Assembly: GCF_008107685.1 (NCBI RefSeq)
Contig: NZ_VIRF01000046.1
Coordinates: 1 to 45,060, forward strand
Direction of reading: 5' to 3'
Length of the DNA stretch: 45,060 nucleotides
Source of the DNA: Novosphingobium sp. BW1
Lineage (GTDB): Bacteria > Pseudomonadota > Alphaproteobacteria > Sphingomonadales > Sphingomonadaceae
A model generated the notes under the pieces. It was not told the DNA's origin, ran no database searches, and was given only the letters and a program-made list of their open reading frames with translations. Below are positions 8,452 through 16,913 of this stretch, in pieces. Numbering within the stretch: the stretch's first letter is position 1; every line of letters begins with the position of its first letter. A program made the position numbers and the translations under genes.

Positions 8452-9249
8452 TTGACCGCCGATTCTTCAATACGCGTGATTGGCCGCGCGCTGGAAATCC
8501 TGCGCGTCATCAATCTGAAGGGCTCGCCGAGCCTCTCCGAAATCCAGCGTTCGGTGGACCTGCCCTATCCCACCGTGCTGCGGCTCGTGCGCGCGCTCGT
8601 GGAGGAGGGCGTGGTGGAGCGCGAGCCCTCGCGCAAGCGCTACCGCCCGACCCCGCTTGTCCAGGCGCTGTCTTACGGCTTTCAGGGCCACGACGCGCTC
8701 GTCACCGCCGCGCGGCCGCACATCGAGGCGCTGACCGGCATCGTGCACTGGCCGATCAGTGTCGTCACCCGCATGGGCAACATGATGGTCGTACGCGATT
8801 CCACCAGTACCCAGACCCCGCTGACCTTCAACCACTATTATCCCGGCTGGCAGGTGCCTCTGATCCAGTCGGCCTCCGGGCGGTCCTATCTGGCGCATGC
8901 TGCGCCCGATTCGCGCGCCTCCTTGATACGGCACGTGGAAGCGACCGGCTCGGAAGGCGACGTGCAGATGCTGCGCGTCTTCGAGAACAGCGGTGAGGCC
9001 GAGAAGATCCGCAAGCAAGGCTATGCCGCGATCTCGCGCACTGCCTATTCGGCCAATCCGGGGCGCACATCCTCCTTCGCGGTGCCCATCTTCGAGGGTG
9101 ACACGCTGCTCGGCACGCTGACGCTGGTGTTCTTCGCCACGGCCATGACGGTCGAGGATGCACTGGCGAAGTACCTCGACCCGGTGCTCCAGACCGCACG
9201 GCGCATCGGCGAGGATATGGGTCGGAGTGTGCACGCAGGCGCCGCCTGA
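8452..9249 (+). CDS. IclR-family transcriptional regulator
   Basis: A 265-residue one-component regulator. It has an N-terminal winged helix-turn-helix (about 10-75, with SLSEIQRSVDLPYPTVLRLV) and a C-terminal IclR effector-binding domain (about 80-255, with QSASGRSYLAH and RTSSFAVPIFEGDTLLGTLT). The start is TTG at 8452 with GAGAAG nine bases upstream. The overall look is close to MhpR-type regulators of aromatic acid catabolism. It is transcribed away from the hydroxylase remnant/racemase/aldehyde dehydrogenase unit, the standard layout for a regulator of that operon. The effector is unknown, probably an aromatic acid. Confidence 0.88.
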   Translation: MTADSSIRVIGRALEILRVINLKGSPSLSEIQRSVDLPYPTVLRLVRALVEEGVVEREPSRKRYRPTPLVQALSYGFQGHDALVTAARPHIEALTGIVHWPISVVTRMGNMMVVRDSTSTQTPLTFNHYYPGWQVPLIQSASGRSYLAHAAPDSRASLIRHVEATGSEGDVQMLRVFENSGEAEKIRKQGYAAISRTAYSANPGRTSSFAVPIFEGDTLLGTLTLVFFATAMTVEDALAKYLDPVLQTARRIGEDMGRSVHAGAA

Positions 9250-9417
9250 TCCGCTCCCTCCCGCCCCACTTCCATCCGGGCTCGGCCCGTGGCTTCGATG
9301 GAAAAATATTCACCGCGCGATCATCAAGGTTTCGTGACTCGCAGTCCGACACCGGCCACGCAGTCTTTGCCCCAAGCCAGCAAGGCACCAGATCCAGGCT
9401 CGACAAGCCGAGACAAC

Positions 9418-10505
9418 ATGATCGACGGGTTCGGTATCATTGTGGTCAGAGCAGGCACGGCAGGCGTTCCAGCAGCGGCAGCGGCCGCCGTGGGCGTGGC
9501 CGAAGATGCCGACACTCATTTTGCCGACGCCATGCGCATCAACCACGCCACGGGCGACCACGTGTTGCTGCGCGACTGGATCGAACGCGCCCCCCGAAGC
9601 CATCGACTGGCTGTTGGAAACGGGCTGGAACTGTACACCCTTCGAGACCGTCTTCGCGCCCGAGCACGACCTCTACACGACGCCGCGAACCTACCGCAGC
9701 ACCGAGCAGGGCCTCTCGCTGATCAAGGCCTACCGCATCGCGATTGCGCCCGCCATTGTAGCCGGGATCCTAGAGCTCTTCCTCAAGACCCGGGTCGAGG
9801 ACGTGATCGACGAAGACGGCGTCGCCAAGGGCGTTGTCGCCACCCACAAGGGCAAGGCCGTGGTGCTCACCACCGGCGGCTTTGCCGGCAGCGACGAGCT
9901 CTGGCAGGAGGTCCACAGCGTGGTGCCGCTGCCCTACCACATCGACACTGTCGTCGGTGACGGCCTCAAGCTAGCCTGCAAGGCGGGCAGCACGAGCCGG
10001 TTCGCGGACACGCTGCTCCCTTCATTTGGCGGCACACGCGATCTGGGCGCTCCGGCCCGCGGCCTGGGTCCAAGCTTGGAAGAGCTGGCCAGTCGCTGCT
10101 CGCCTGATGGCTGCGGGCCGCGCAGCCCCCACGCCGGGGCTATGTCGAGGGGTCCCTTCGGGCCGATGCACTAGCGCCGTAGCGGCACGGGCCGCCCGCT
10201 CGTGCTGGTGTACCAGGCGGCGATGGAGCCGCTCACCTCGATGGGGCGGATCGAAAATGGGGAGTGCTACTTGCGCGCCGGTTTCCAGTCTCAGACGATC
10301 AACCAGCAGGCCTTTGTCGAGATCCTGGGCGATGCCTTTGAACAAGCTGACTTTCCGGCTGGCCGTCTCGACTGGTGGCGCGCCGATCTCGACATCCCGG
10401 TCGAGACCTACAGAGGCATTGCCAACAACCATACCGTGCCCGCCAAGGAGATCTTCGTCGATGGCCTTGCCCGGGCAGAAGGCCGATCCGGCTGCCTTTC
10501 GCCGT
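9418..10505 (+). pseudogene. FAD-binding dehydrogenase remnant (fumarate reductase/ketosteroid dehydrogenase type)
   Basis: It begins MIDGFGIIVVRAGTAGVPAA, where the dinucleotide-binding GxGxxG has Arg in place of the first Gly. The following FAD-binding stretch is missing, jumping straight to DTHFADAMRINHATGDHVLL. A frameshift at about 9593 leads to APEAIDWLLETGWNC, PRTYRSTEQGLSLIKAY and KAVVLTTGGFAGSDELW. A further break near 10070-10200 is followed by YQAAMEPLTSMGRIENGECY. The last recognisable bit, KADPAAFRRN, ends near 10505, where an antisense TonB receptor remnant begins. With point, frame and deletion lesions it cannot be functional. The interval 9250-9417 before it holds nothing I can support. 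Confidence 0.72.
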
Positions 10506-10858
10506 AACCTTCTTGCCGAGCATCCGCATGCAGCTGGGCTGCACGCTGGCGCAGGTCTTGTCGTTGAAGGCGTTGATGACAAAGCCCTCGAAGCCGACAC
10601 CGTTCGAACGCATGCCAAGGCGGAAGTTGACGACCGCGGCATCGTCCGTCGTCGCATAGCTGCCTTCGCTGGCGTGGACGCCGTGCCGATCATCGTCTGG
10701 CAGAAGGCGCACGAGCCGCGCTCGATCGTGCTGTCGTTGATGGCGCCAGCCAGGAACTTCGTCAGCTCGTCGGTCGGCTGCGCGGTCACCATGTTGATCG
10801 CGCCGGCAAAGGTCTGGCGGCCGAAGTAGGCGCTCTGCGGGCCTCCTCCTGAAGGGGG
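10506..10858 (-). pseudogene. TonB-dependent receptor remnant (two fused fragments)
   Basis: On the minus strand, 10858 to about 10740 reads a plug-domain signature (GPQSAYFGRQTFAGAINMVT). It then leaps, in another frame (10667 to about 10510), to a barrel C-terminal signature (YATTDDAAVVNFRLGMRSNG, then FEGFVINAFNDKTC). A full receptor has about 700-800 residues and only about 110 remain, so the bulk of the barrel is deleted. It abuts the flavoprotein remnant at about 10505. Confidence 0.65.
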
Positions 10859-10933
10859 TGGAAAAAGTACCGACTTTCACAGGCCGCCCTGATCTCTATG
10901 CAAGGGAAAACACCAGAGGAAGAGGAGAGGAAC

Positions 10934-11743
10934 ATGGCCCAGGACGCAATCCGCATGGATGGAAAGGTCGCCATCGTCACCGGCGGTGCGGGCGGGATCG
11001 GCGGCGCGACCGCACGCCTTCTGACCGCACGCGGCGCCAAAGTCGTCATTGCCGACATCGCCTTTGCCCGCGCGATCGACCTCGCGCGCGAACTGCCCGA
11101 TGCGCATGCCATCGAGGTCGATCTGGAGACCCCGGAATCGATCGAGAACATGGTCGAGGAGGCACTCTCGCACTTCGGGCGCCTCGACGTACTGCACAAC
11201 AATGCCGCGTTGCTTGGTCCCGACGTGGCGATGGCCGATACCGATGTCGAGAGCATGGACACCGATTTCTGGGACCGCACCTTCGCGATCAACGTGCGCG
11301 GCACCATGATCGCCTGCCGCACCGCGCTGCCGCACCTGCGCGCGAGCAAGGGCAACATCGTCAACACGGTCACCAACCTCGCCCTGCAGGGACATATCGT
11401 GCAGGCCGCCTATTCTTCCTCGAAGGCCGCGATCATCCAGATGACGCGCGCCATCGCGGCGAGCCACGGCATCCATGGCGTACGCTGCAATGCGGTTGCC
11501 CCGGGGATGACGGTGACGCCCTCGCTGCTCGAGGCGTTCCCCGCGGGTCTGCGTGAAACGGTCGAGGCCGAGACCCTGCGCGACCGGCTCGGCGCGCCCG
11601 AGGACATTGCCGAGGCGGTGGCTTTCCTTGCCTCGGACGCGGCGCGCAACGTGACGGGCGAAGTGCTGGTCTGCGATGGCGGGAGCACCAGCCACGTGCC
11701 CGGCCTTGCCCCTTTCCGCGCATTCCTGGCCACAGGCGGCTGA
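10934..11743 (+). CDS. SDR-family oxidoreductase
   Basis: A 269-residue classical short-chain dehydrogenase. It has a TGGAGGIG nucleotide-binding loop (16-23), NNAA at 89-92 and the active-site YSSSK (Y160, K164). The position of the catalytic Ser, 13 residues before Tyr, is Thr (T147, VNTVTNLAL). It reduces or oxidises a hydroxyl/keto group with NAD(P); the substrate is not readable. The start ATG 10934 follows GAGGAGAGG; an upstream in-frame ATG at 10898 has a poorer site. It stands alone on the plus strand between the pseudogene cluster and the convergent ligAB-like genes. Confidence 0.88.
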   Translation: MAQDAIRMDGKVAIVTGGAGGIGGATARLLTARGAKVVIADIAFARAIDLARELPDAHAIEVDLETPESIENMVEEALSHFGRLDVLHNNAALLGPDVAMADTDVESMDTDFWDRTFAINVRGTMIACRTALPHLRASKGNIVNTVTNLALQGHIVQAAYSSSKAAIIQMTRAIAASHGIHGVRCNAVAPGMTVTPSLLEAFPAGLRETVEAETLRDRLGAPEDIAEAVAFLASDAARNVTGEVLVCDGGSTSHVPGLAPFRAFLATGG

Positions 11744-11752
11744 TCGCGGCAC

Positions 11753-11788
11753 GCCAGACAGCCTCCGGCGGGGCTGTCTGGCTTTTGT
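11753..11788 (+). terminator. Intrinsic terminator after the SDR gene
   Basis: An 11-bp perfect stem GCCAGACAGCC/GGCTGTCTGGC (11753-11763, 11772-11782) is followed by TTTTG. It lies directly downstream of the plus-strand SDR gene and also separates it from the convergent dioxygenase gene. Confidence 0.8.
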
Positions 11789-11803
11789 CTTGCGCAAGCC
11801 GGG

Positions 11804-12646
11804 TCAGACGGTCTCGAGCAGCATCGTGGCCGCCGCCGTGTTCGAGATCGGGATGTGGTAATTGCGGTGCGTCTCGCGCGCAGGCACCTCGCCCAGCGCG
11901 CCGCGTGCGGCGATCCAGTTGAGGATCTCCACACCTTGCGACCCTGACTTACGAACGATTTCCTTCGTGCTGTCGACGCAGATCGCCTCAGGGTTGGCGG
12001 CAAGACTGTCCATGCAGAAGCGGTCGTACTCGGGATTGACGAAGCCCGCACGTTCGCCGTCAAGCTGGTGCGAGAGGCCGCCTGTTCCGATCACCACGAT
12101 CTTTTCAGCCCCCTGCCAGCTTGCCAGCGCGCGGTGAACCGCGCGACCGAGCGCGAGGCAGCGCTTGGCCGAAGGCAGCGGGTACTGCACCGTGTTGATC
12201 GCGATCGGCACCAGCTTCAGGGGCCATTCCTTGGCTTTGGGATAGGCGAGCTCAAAGGGGATCGAGAGCGCGTGGTCGACCAACATCGACTGGCAGGTGG
12301 TCACGTCGAACTCATCGCCCACCAGCTGCTCGATGATGTGCCAGCTGAGGTCCGGGTGGCCCGAAAAGGACTTGAACAGCGGCAGGCCCCAGCCCTCGTC
12401 CTCGTTGCGGTACTCGTGCGCCGCGCCCACCGCGAAAGTCGGCATCTTGTCGAGGAAGAAGTTGAGGCCGTGATCGTTGTAGAAGCACACCGCAACGTCG
12501 GGACGTTCGGCGCCGAGCCAGTCGCGCACGGGCGGAAAGCCGTCGAAAAACGGCTTCCAGTAGGGCTCCTCCTGATCGCCGCGCACAATAGCGCCGCCGA
12601 TGGCGGGGACGTGGCTGGTGAAGTAACCTCCGATGATCCGGGCCAT
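11804..12646 (-). CDS. Extradiol ring-cleavage dioxygenase, catalytic beta subunit (LigB-like)
   Basis: A 280-residue LigB-superfamily dioxygenase. LigB of protocatechuate 4,5-dioxygenase uses two His and one Glu to bind Fe(II) and a catalytic His. Matching positions here are H12 (TSHVPAIGG), H59 (FYNDHGLNFF), E240 (GVEILNW) and H193 (GTGGLSHQL). It opens a catecholic ring next to the hydroxyls with O2. Protocatechuate, gallate or a methylated relative is likely, since a small alpha subunit is encoded just upstream. The ATG at 12646 follows GGAGGA and lies 4 bases after the alpha-subunit stop. No LigC or hydratase genes follow. Confidence 0.9.
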   Translation of the reverse strand: MARIIGGYFTSHVPAIGGAIVRGDQEEPYWKPFFDGFPPVRDWLGAERPDVAVCFYNDHGLNFFLDKMPTFAVGAAHEYRNEDEGWGLPLFKSFSGHPDLSWHIIEQLVGDEFDVTTCQSMLVDHALSIPFELAYPKAKEWPLKLVPIAINTVQYPLPSAKRCLALGRAVHRALASWQGAEKIVVIGTGGLSHQLDGERAGFVNPEYDRFCMDSLAANPEAICVDSTKEIVRKSGSQGVEILNWIAARGALGEVPARETHRNYHIPISNTAAATMLLETV

Positions 12647-12650
12647 GGCC

Positions 12651-13040
12651 TCAGTCCTCCCCCGCCTTGCGGCCCTGCGCAAGCAGCATCGCCTTGAATT
12701 CGTCCACGCTCATGCCGGTCTGCTGCGCGCCCACGTCCTGCACGTTGAGGCCGAAGATGCCCGCCAGCTTGGCGAGGTAGTAGATGTTGCCGCCCGCCTC
12801 GATCATGGCGAGGACATTGCGCGCGCGCACCGCGGCAAGCTGTTCAGAGTTCAAACCATAGCGCTGGCAATAGGCGTTCTCGTCGGCGAGAAAGGCCTCG
12901 CGGTTGGCCGCTTCGTTGAAAGAGAAGCACATGGCGTTGAGGGCGTAGCCCCTGACCGCCGCGCAGCCGTCGAACAGGTGCGTGCCGAAGATCGGCGCGG
13001 TGTCGCCGGGCGGCGGCGGGGTATCGGGTGCTCGGGTCAT
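12651..13040 (-). CDS. Extradiol dioxygenase small alpha subunit (LigA-like)
   Basis: A 129-residue all-helical protein of the LigA family, the small subunit that caps the LigB active site. Typical segments are ALNAMCFSFNEAANREAF, the AENAY-like DENAYC, and RARNVLAMIEAGGNIYYLAK. The start is ATG 13040 after AGAGGA; an earlier in-frame ATG at 13118 would add a non-family N-terminus. It sits immediately before the beta-subunit gene on the same strand, as expected for an alpha2beta2 enzyme. Confidence 0.9.
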   Translation of the reverse strand: MTRAPDTPPPPGDTAPIFGTHLFDGCAAVRGYALNAMCFSFNEAANREAFLADENAYCQRYGLNSEQLAAVRARNVLAMIEAGGNIYYLAKLAGIFGLNVQDVGAQQTGMSVDEFKAMLLAQGRKAGED

Positions 13041-13173
13041 TCGGGCTGTCCTCTTGTCCGGTCCTGCTAGATCGGAGATGAAGATAGGCGCTCGGCAAAG
13101 CCCCGTTTTTGATCGCAATCAAGCGCCTCGCAAAGACGCGCTGGATCGGATAATACTTAGGCTGAACTTATAG

Positions 13174-13953
13174 CTACTCAGCGGTCCACCCACCGTCCAC
13201 GACAAGGCTTGTTCCAGTCATCATCGCCGAGGCATCGCCCGCCAGGAACAGCACCGCGCCCATCAGGTCCTCGGGCACGCCGATGCGGCCGATCTTGATC
13301 TTCTCCAGCACACTGGCCTTGAACGCGGGGTCCTCGAAAAAGGGTCTGGTCATGGGGGTTTCGATGAAGGTCGGGGCAATCGTGTTGGAACGGATGCCGT
13401 AGGCGGCCAGATCCAGCGCGAAGGCTTTGTTCATGCCCTCCAGCGCCCACTTGCTGGCGCAATAGAGCGATCGGTTGGGGCCGCCTACATGCCCCATCTG
13501 CGAGCCCATGTGGATGAGGCTGCCCTTTGTGCCCGTCGCCATCATCCGCTTTACGCAGGCCTGCGCGACAAAGAACGCGGCCCTGACATTAAGGTCCATG
13601 ACCGCATCGAAATCCGCCTCGCTCGCCTCCCACATCGGCTTGGGACGGTTGGTGCCCGCGTTGTTGAGGAGCACATGGAACGGTTCGCGCGCGGCGAAGA
13701 AGGCGCGCACGGCTTCTGTGTCCGAGACATCGAGCGGTGCGGCTTCGGCCCGGTAGCCTGCCTCGCGCAGTTGGGCGGCAACCGCCTCGATCTCGCGCGC
13801 CGTGCGGGCGGCGAGAGTGACTTCGGCCCCCGCCTCGGCCAGCCCGGCGGCGGCGGCAAGGCCGATCCCACGTCCCGCCCCCGTCACCAGCGCGCGGCGC
13901 CCGTCGAGGCGGAAGCTGGGTGTTACAGGAAGCGACGTGGAGGGCGGGGTCAT
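13174..13953 (-). CDS. SDR-family oxidoreductase (gluconate 5-dehydrogenase-like)
   Basis: A 259-residue classical short-chain dehydrogenase with TGAGRGIG (24-31), NNAG (97-100), catalytic S151 (HMGSQMGH), Y164 and K168 (YCASK). The C-terminus ends GTSLVVDGGWTAE, the usual SDR finish. GAGAGGA precedes the ATG. It lies 133 bases upstream of the LigA-like gene and 114 bases downstream of the DUF5695-like gene, so it could belong with either the aromatic cluster or the glycoprotein locus. The substrate cannot be assigned. Confidence 0.85.
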   Translation of the reverse strand: MTPPSTSLPVTPSFRLDGRRALVTGAGRGIGLAAAAGLAEAGAEVTLAARTAREIEAVAAQLREAGYRAEAAPLDVSDTEAVRAFFAAREPFHVLLNNAGTNRPKPMWEASEADFDAVMDLNVRAAFFVAQACVKRMMATGTKGSLIHMGSQMGHVGGPNRSLYCASKWALEGMNKAFALDLAAYGIRSNTIAPTFIETPMTRPFFEDPAFKASVLEKIKIGRIGVPEDLMGAVLFLAGDASAMMTGTSLVVDGGWTAE

Positions 13954-14067
13954 GACGGGTCCTCTCGTTCGGGCAGGGGCAATGGTGCGCGCGGACCGCC
14001 CTACCCCGGACGGCCCTTCCTGTCAGGCTCTGCGGGCACAGCTGTCCGGAATGCGAATTTCTCCCGC

Positions 14068-16866
14068 TCACGCGAAGGCAAGATCGACCACTGTGTGCCT
14101 GGTGCCCTGCGCGATCTCCAGCGCAACCCGTCCGCGCAAATCCACATCGCGCGCCGCCCCGTCAATGCGCAGCCCACGCCCCTGCTCCTGCCCGAGCGTA
14201 AGCAGGCTGGTGCGCGCAGGGCCCGCCGCGTGTTCGAGCACGAAGCGGCACCGCGTGCCAGAGGGCGCCACTTCGATGGCCTCCTCGCGCGCGAAGCGGA
14301 CACCCGGCGCCAGCTGCACATCGAACGCAGCGTCCTGAAGCCGGACGTGGAAACGTCGACGCACCCCGTCGCGCGGGACCACGCGCACTCTCTCCTCTGC
14401 CTCCTCAAGGCTTCCGCCATGGGCGATGCGCCCCAGCAGCGGATCGTCGGCAAGGGTCGTTGCGGCCGCGCGCAAGGCGCCGCAGAACCCCAGGTCGATC
14501 TCGCACGAATAGTACCACGAGCCGTGCCAGTGGGGCTGGTCGAGCCAGGTCTGCCCGACCGCTGCGGGCTCGAACCCACCGCCGGCCGCGCCGTCGTTGG
14601 CCTTGCCCGGATACCAGTAGCCATGGTCGCTTTCGGGTGTCCCGCTGTTGAGCAGTGCCCAGCTGCTCAGCGTCGAGGCATGGCCGAGGCGCAGCAGCGC
14701 GTGCGGGTCCGGCGCATCATGGAGCGCGTAATCGAGCACCCCCCAGCCGCCCATCTGCGCCATGTAGGTCAGCGTATAGGCATCGCCGCCCTGGCCGCGG
14801 TAATCGCTGCCAAGGTAGTAGTAGGCGGGCTCGAGCCAGCCCCGGCAGAACAGATTGGCGGCGAACTGGCGCTCGCGAAAGGCGCGGGCGCGTTCGGGAG
14901 AGAACGTGCCGGGCCGCTCCAGCGCGTAGCGGGCCATGGCCTGCGTGGATTCAAAGCCGGTGGAATCAAAGGCGTATTCCGAGACGAACAGGTCCTCCAC
15001 CTCCTCCACGAAGTGGCGCACCTTGTGCTCCCAGAAGCCGCGCAGCTGGCCCGCCCAGGCCTCCTTGCCTTCCGCTTCGAGCGCGTCGATGAGCTCGGGC
15101 AGGACGATCTCGTTGTAGTAGCCGATGTTGTTCGCGTCCCAGCCGACCAGCGTATCGGGCACGGTGAACATCGCGCGCGCGGTGCCAAAGGCGCGTTCAA
15201 GGTAGTCCCCCGCCGAAAGCCGTGTCGCGACGCCCGGATGAAACCGCGCGGCGCGGTACATCCCGAAGTACATGACCACGATGTGCGGATAGTCATAGGT
15301 GCGCCACAAATGCTCGCGCCCCTTGGGGCCGGGGTCTTCGCTCTCGCGGTTCCGCTTCCAGTCAAGGATACCGTAGATGCCATAAGGCCAGGGCTCCTCG
15401 GTCGTCTGCTGGAGGCCGCCCCAGACGAAGTGCGCGATATAATCGTCCAGCGCGTCGATCTCGGCCTGGACCGGGTATTCGGCGAGCTTGGCGCCAAGGA
15501 ACGCAGGCTTGGAAAGGCCCGGGTCATCGCAGGTCACCTCGTAGATGCGCCAGCCCCCGATGCGGTCGTAGTTGTCGGGACCGAGCAGCACCTCGCACTG
15601 CATGTTCCATTCAGCCAGAAGCCCGTTGTACCACTTGGCGGGATCGGTGTGGCGGTGGCCGGCAATGAAGGCGCCGCGCTTGGCGATCATCGTCTCGACC
15701 GGCTCGGTCGCGAAGAATTCGAGCGTCGTGCGCGCGCCGTTTTCCTGCACCAGCGTCAGGTGGTTCTCACCCAGCCGTGCAAGTTCCACGCGGTAGAGCT
15801 GACGCCCCGCGCGCGTTCCCAATGCGGTGATCTGCGTGTCGTCGGGGTGCTCGGCCTCGATCTTGGCCACCGGAATGCGCGAGCCCAGCGAGAGCGTGAC
15901 CGCAAGATCGCTGGGCACGGTCATGCCCGGACTCAGCTCGACATCGACAAGGCCGCGCTCCGCAATTGCGTGGCGCATCTCGGCATAGCCCTCGACCAGC
16001 GCAAAGGTCACGCCACGCTGCGCGCGCGCGCCTGCGGCAAGGTGCAGCGAGGTCGCGGGCAGGCGCCAGCGCGAATGGGCCTTGCGCACCTCCCCCACCG
16101 CGCGCGCGGCGTGGAAATAGACGTGGTAGCAGGGGCCGTTGCGGCGAAAACCCTCCCAGTATTCAAGCGCACTGCCTTCCTGCGGAAACATCGCCAGCCA
16201 GGGCCTCGCGCTGTCCTTGCGTTGCCAGAACACGTGCGAGCCCGCCCCGGAGATGAAGCTGTGCTTCAAAAGCCCCTGCGGGTCCTTGCCCTCGCTTGCC
16301 TGCAGTTCGTTGATCGCAAGGCCCAACGCCAGATCGCCCAGTTCGAGAGCCTCACCACCCGTGTTCGCCAGATCGAGCGTGAGGGCAAGGTCACTCCCCT
16401 CCAGCGCAAACCGCACTGTCAGGACAAAGCCTGACCCCAGCGCGTACCGGGTGGCGAGCGTGTTCGCCGTGGCCTCCTCGACTTCGCCCGCCAGCGCCGC
16501 CGTCGCGAAAGTTCGCCATTCGCCTGCGCCGAGGCGGAAGGTTCCGCGAACCTCGCCCAGACGTCCGCCTGCGAGGATGAAGTCGCCCAGCGCCTCGTGG
16601 CCTGAGGCGAGCAGGCTGGTGACACAACCGCCCTTGCACCCGGTTACGAAGGCCGCGCCCTCCTCTGCCAATGCGCGACCGACGCGGCGCACGCCCGGCT
16701 CGGCCGCGCGGGCGATGGACGGGGCGAGCGCGGGCAGCGCCAAGGCGCCGATACCACTTTTCAGAAGCGCGCGGCGCGTTTTCAGGAGCGCGCGGCGCGC
16801 GGCCGACGACGGGCGAGCACAGGCGCCCAAAGGTGCGCGGGGGGAAGTCATCCGGGCATCATTCAT
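14068..16866 (-). CDS. Large exported DUF5695-like protein (copy A), putative glycan-active enzyme
   Basis: A 932-residue protein with a twin-arginine signal (TRRALLKSGIGALALPALAP, about 30-49), then a beta-rich N-terminal half (about 60-400) and a helical half (about 460-750) like an (alpha/alpha) barrel, with a short beta C-terminus. It resembles proteins annotated DUF5695, known from glycan-degrading bacteria but without an activity I can name. RTYDYPH (522-528) and SEYAFDSTG (629-637) recur in the second copy at 36667. It starts 47 bases after the D-hydroxyproline-dehydrogenase-like gene and probably shares its operator-controlled promoter. The ATG at 16851 is an alternative start. Large open frames on the opposite strand are composition artefacts. 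Confidence 0.65.
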   Translation of the reverse strand: MNDARMTSPRAPLGACARPSSAARRALLKTRRALLKSGIGALALPALAPSIARAAEPGVRRVGRALAEEGAAFVTGCKGGCVTSLLASGHEALGDFILAGGRLGEVRGTFRLGAGEWRTFATAALAGEVEEATANTLATRYALGSGFVLTVRFALEGSDLALTLDLANTGGEALELGDLALGLAINELQASEGKDPQGLLKHSFISGAGSHVFWQRKDSARPWLAMFPQEGSALEYWEGFRRNGPCYHVYFHAARAVGEVRKAHSRWRLPATSLHLAAGARAQRGVTFALVEGYAEMRHAIAERGLVDVELSPGMTVPSDLAVTLSLGSRIPVAKIEAEHPDDTQITALGTRAGRQLYRVELARLGENHLTLVQENGARTTLEFFATEPVETMIAKRGAFIAGHRHTDPAKWYNGLLAEWNMQCEVLLGPDNYDRIGGWRIYEVTCDDPGLSKPAFLGAKLAEYPVQAEIDALDDYIAHFVWGGLQQTTEEPWPYGIYGILDWKRNRESEDPGPKGREHLWRTYDYPHIVVMYFGMYRAARFHPGVATRLSAGDYLERAFGTARAMFTVPDTLVGWDANNIGYYNEIVLPELIDALEAEGKEAWAGQLRGFWEHKVRHFVEEVEDLFVSEYAFDSTGFESTQAMARYALERPGTFSPERARAFRERQFAANLFCRGWLEPAYYYLGSDYRGQGGDAYTLTYMAQMGGWGVLDYALHDAPDPHALLRLGHASTLSSWALLNSGTPESDHGYWYPGKANDGAAGGGFEPAAVGQTWLDQPHWHGSWYYSCEIDLGFCGALRAAATTLADDPLLGRIAHGGSLEEAEERVRVVPRDGVRRRFHVRLQDAAFDVQLAPGVRFAREEAIEVAPSGTRCRFVLEHAAGPARTSLLTLGQEQGRGLRIDGAARDVDLRGRVALEIAQGTRHTVVDLAFA
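16758..16799. repeat. 21-bp tandem repeat duplicating the Tat motif codons
   Basis: Two adjacent 21-bp units (16758-16778 and 16779-16799) differ at one base. On the minus strand they encode RRALLK twice, at residues 24-29 and 31-36 of the DUF5695-like protein, so the twin-arginine motif is present in duplicate. Confidence 0.8.
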
Positions 16867-16913
16867 GTCTGCCAGGCAAGGGGGGCTACGTCCCCGTGCC
16901 TGTCGGGGAGAGG

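Noticed and set aside
13489..16434. A 981-codon open frame opposite DUF5695 copy A
   Set aside because: Its protein is Arg/Gly/Ala-rich with no recognisable domain. It mirrors the real gene's codon pattern, as is usual in very GC-rich DNA.
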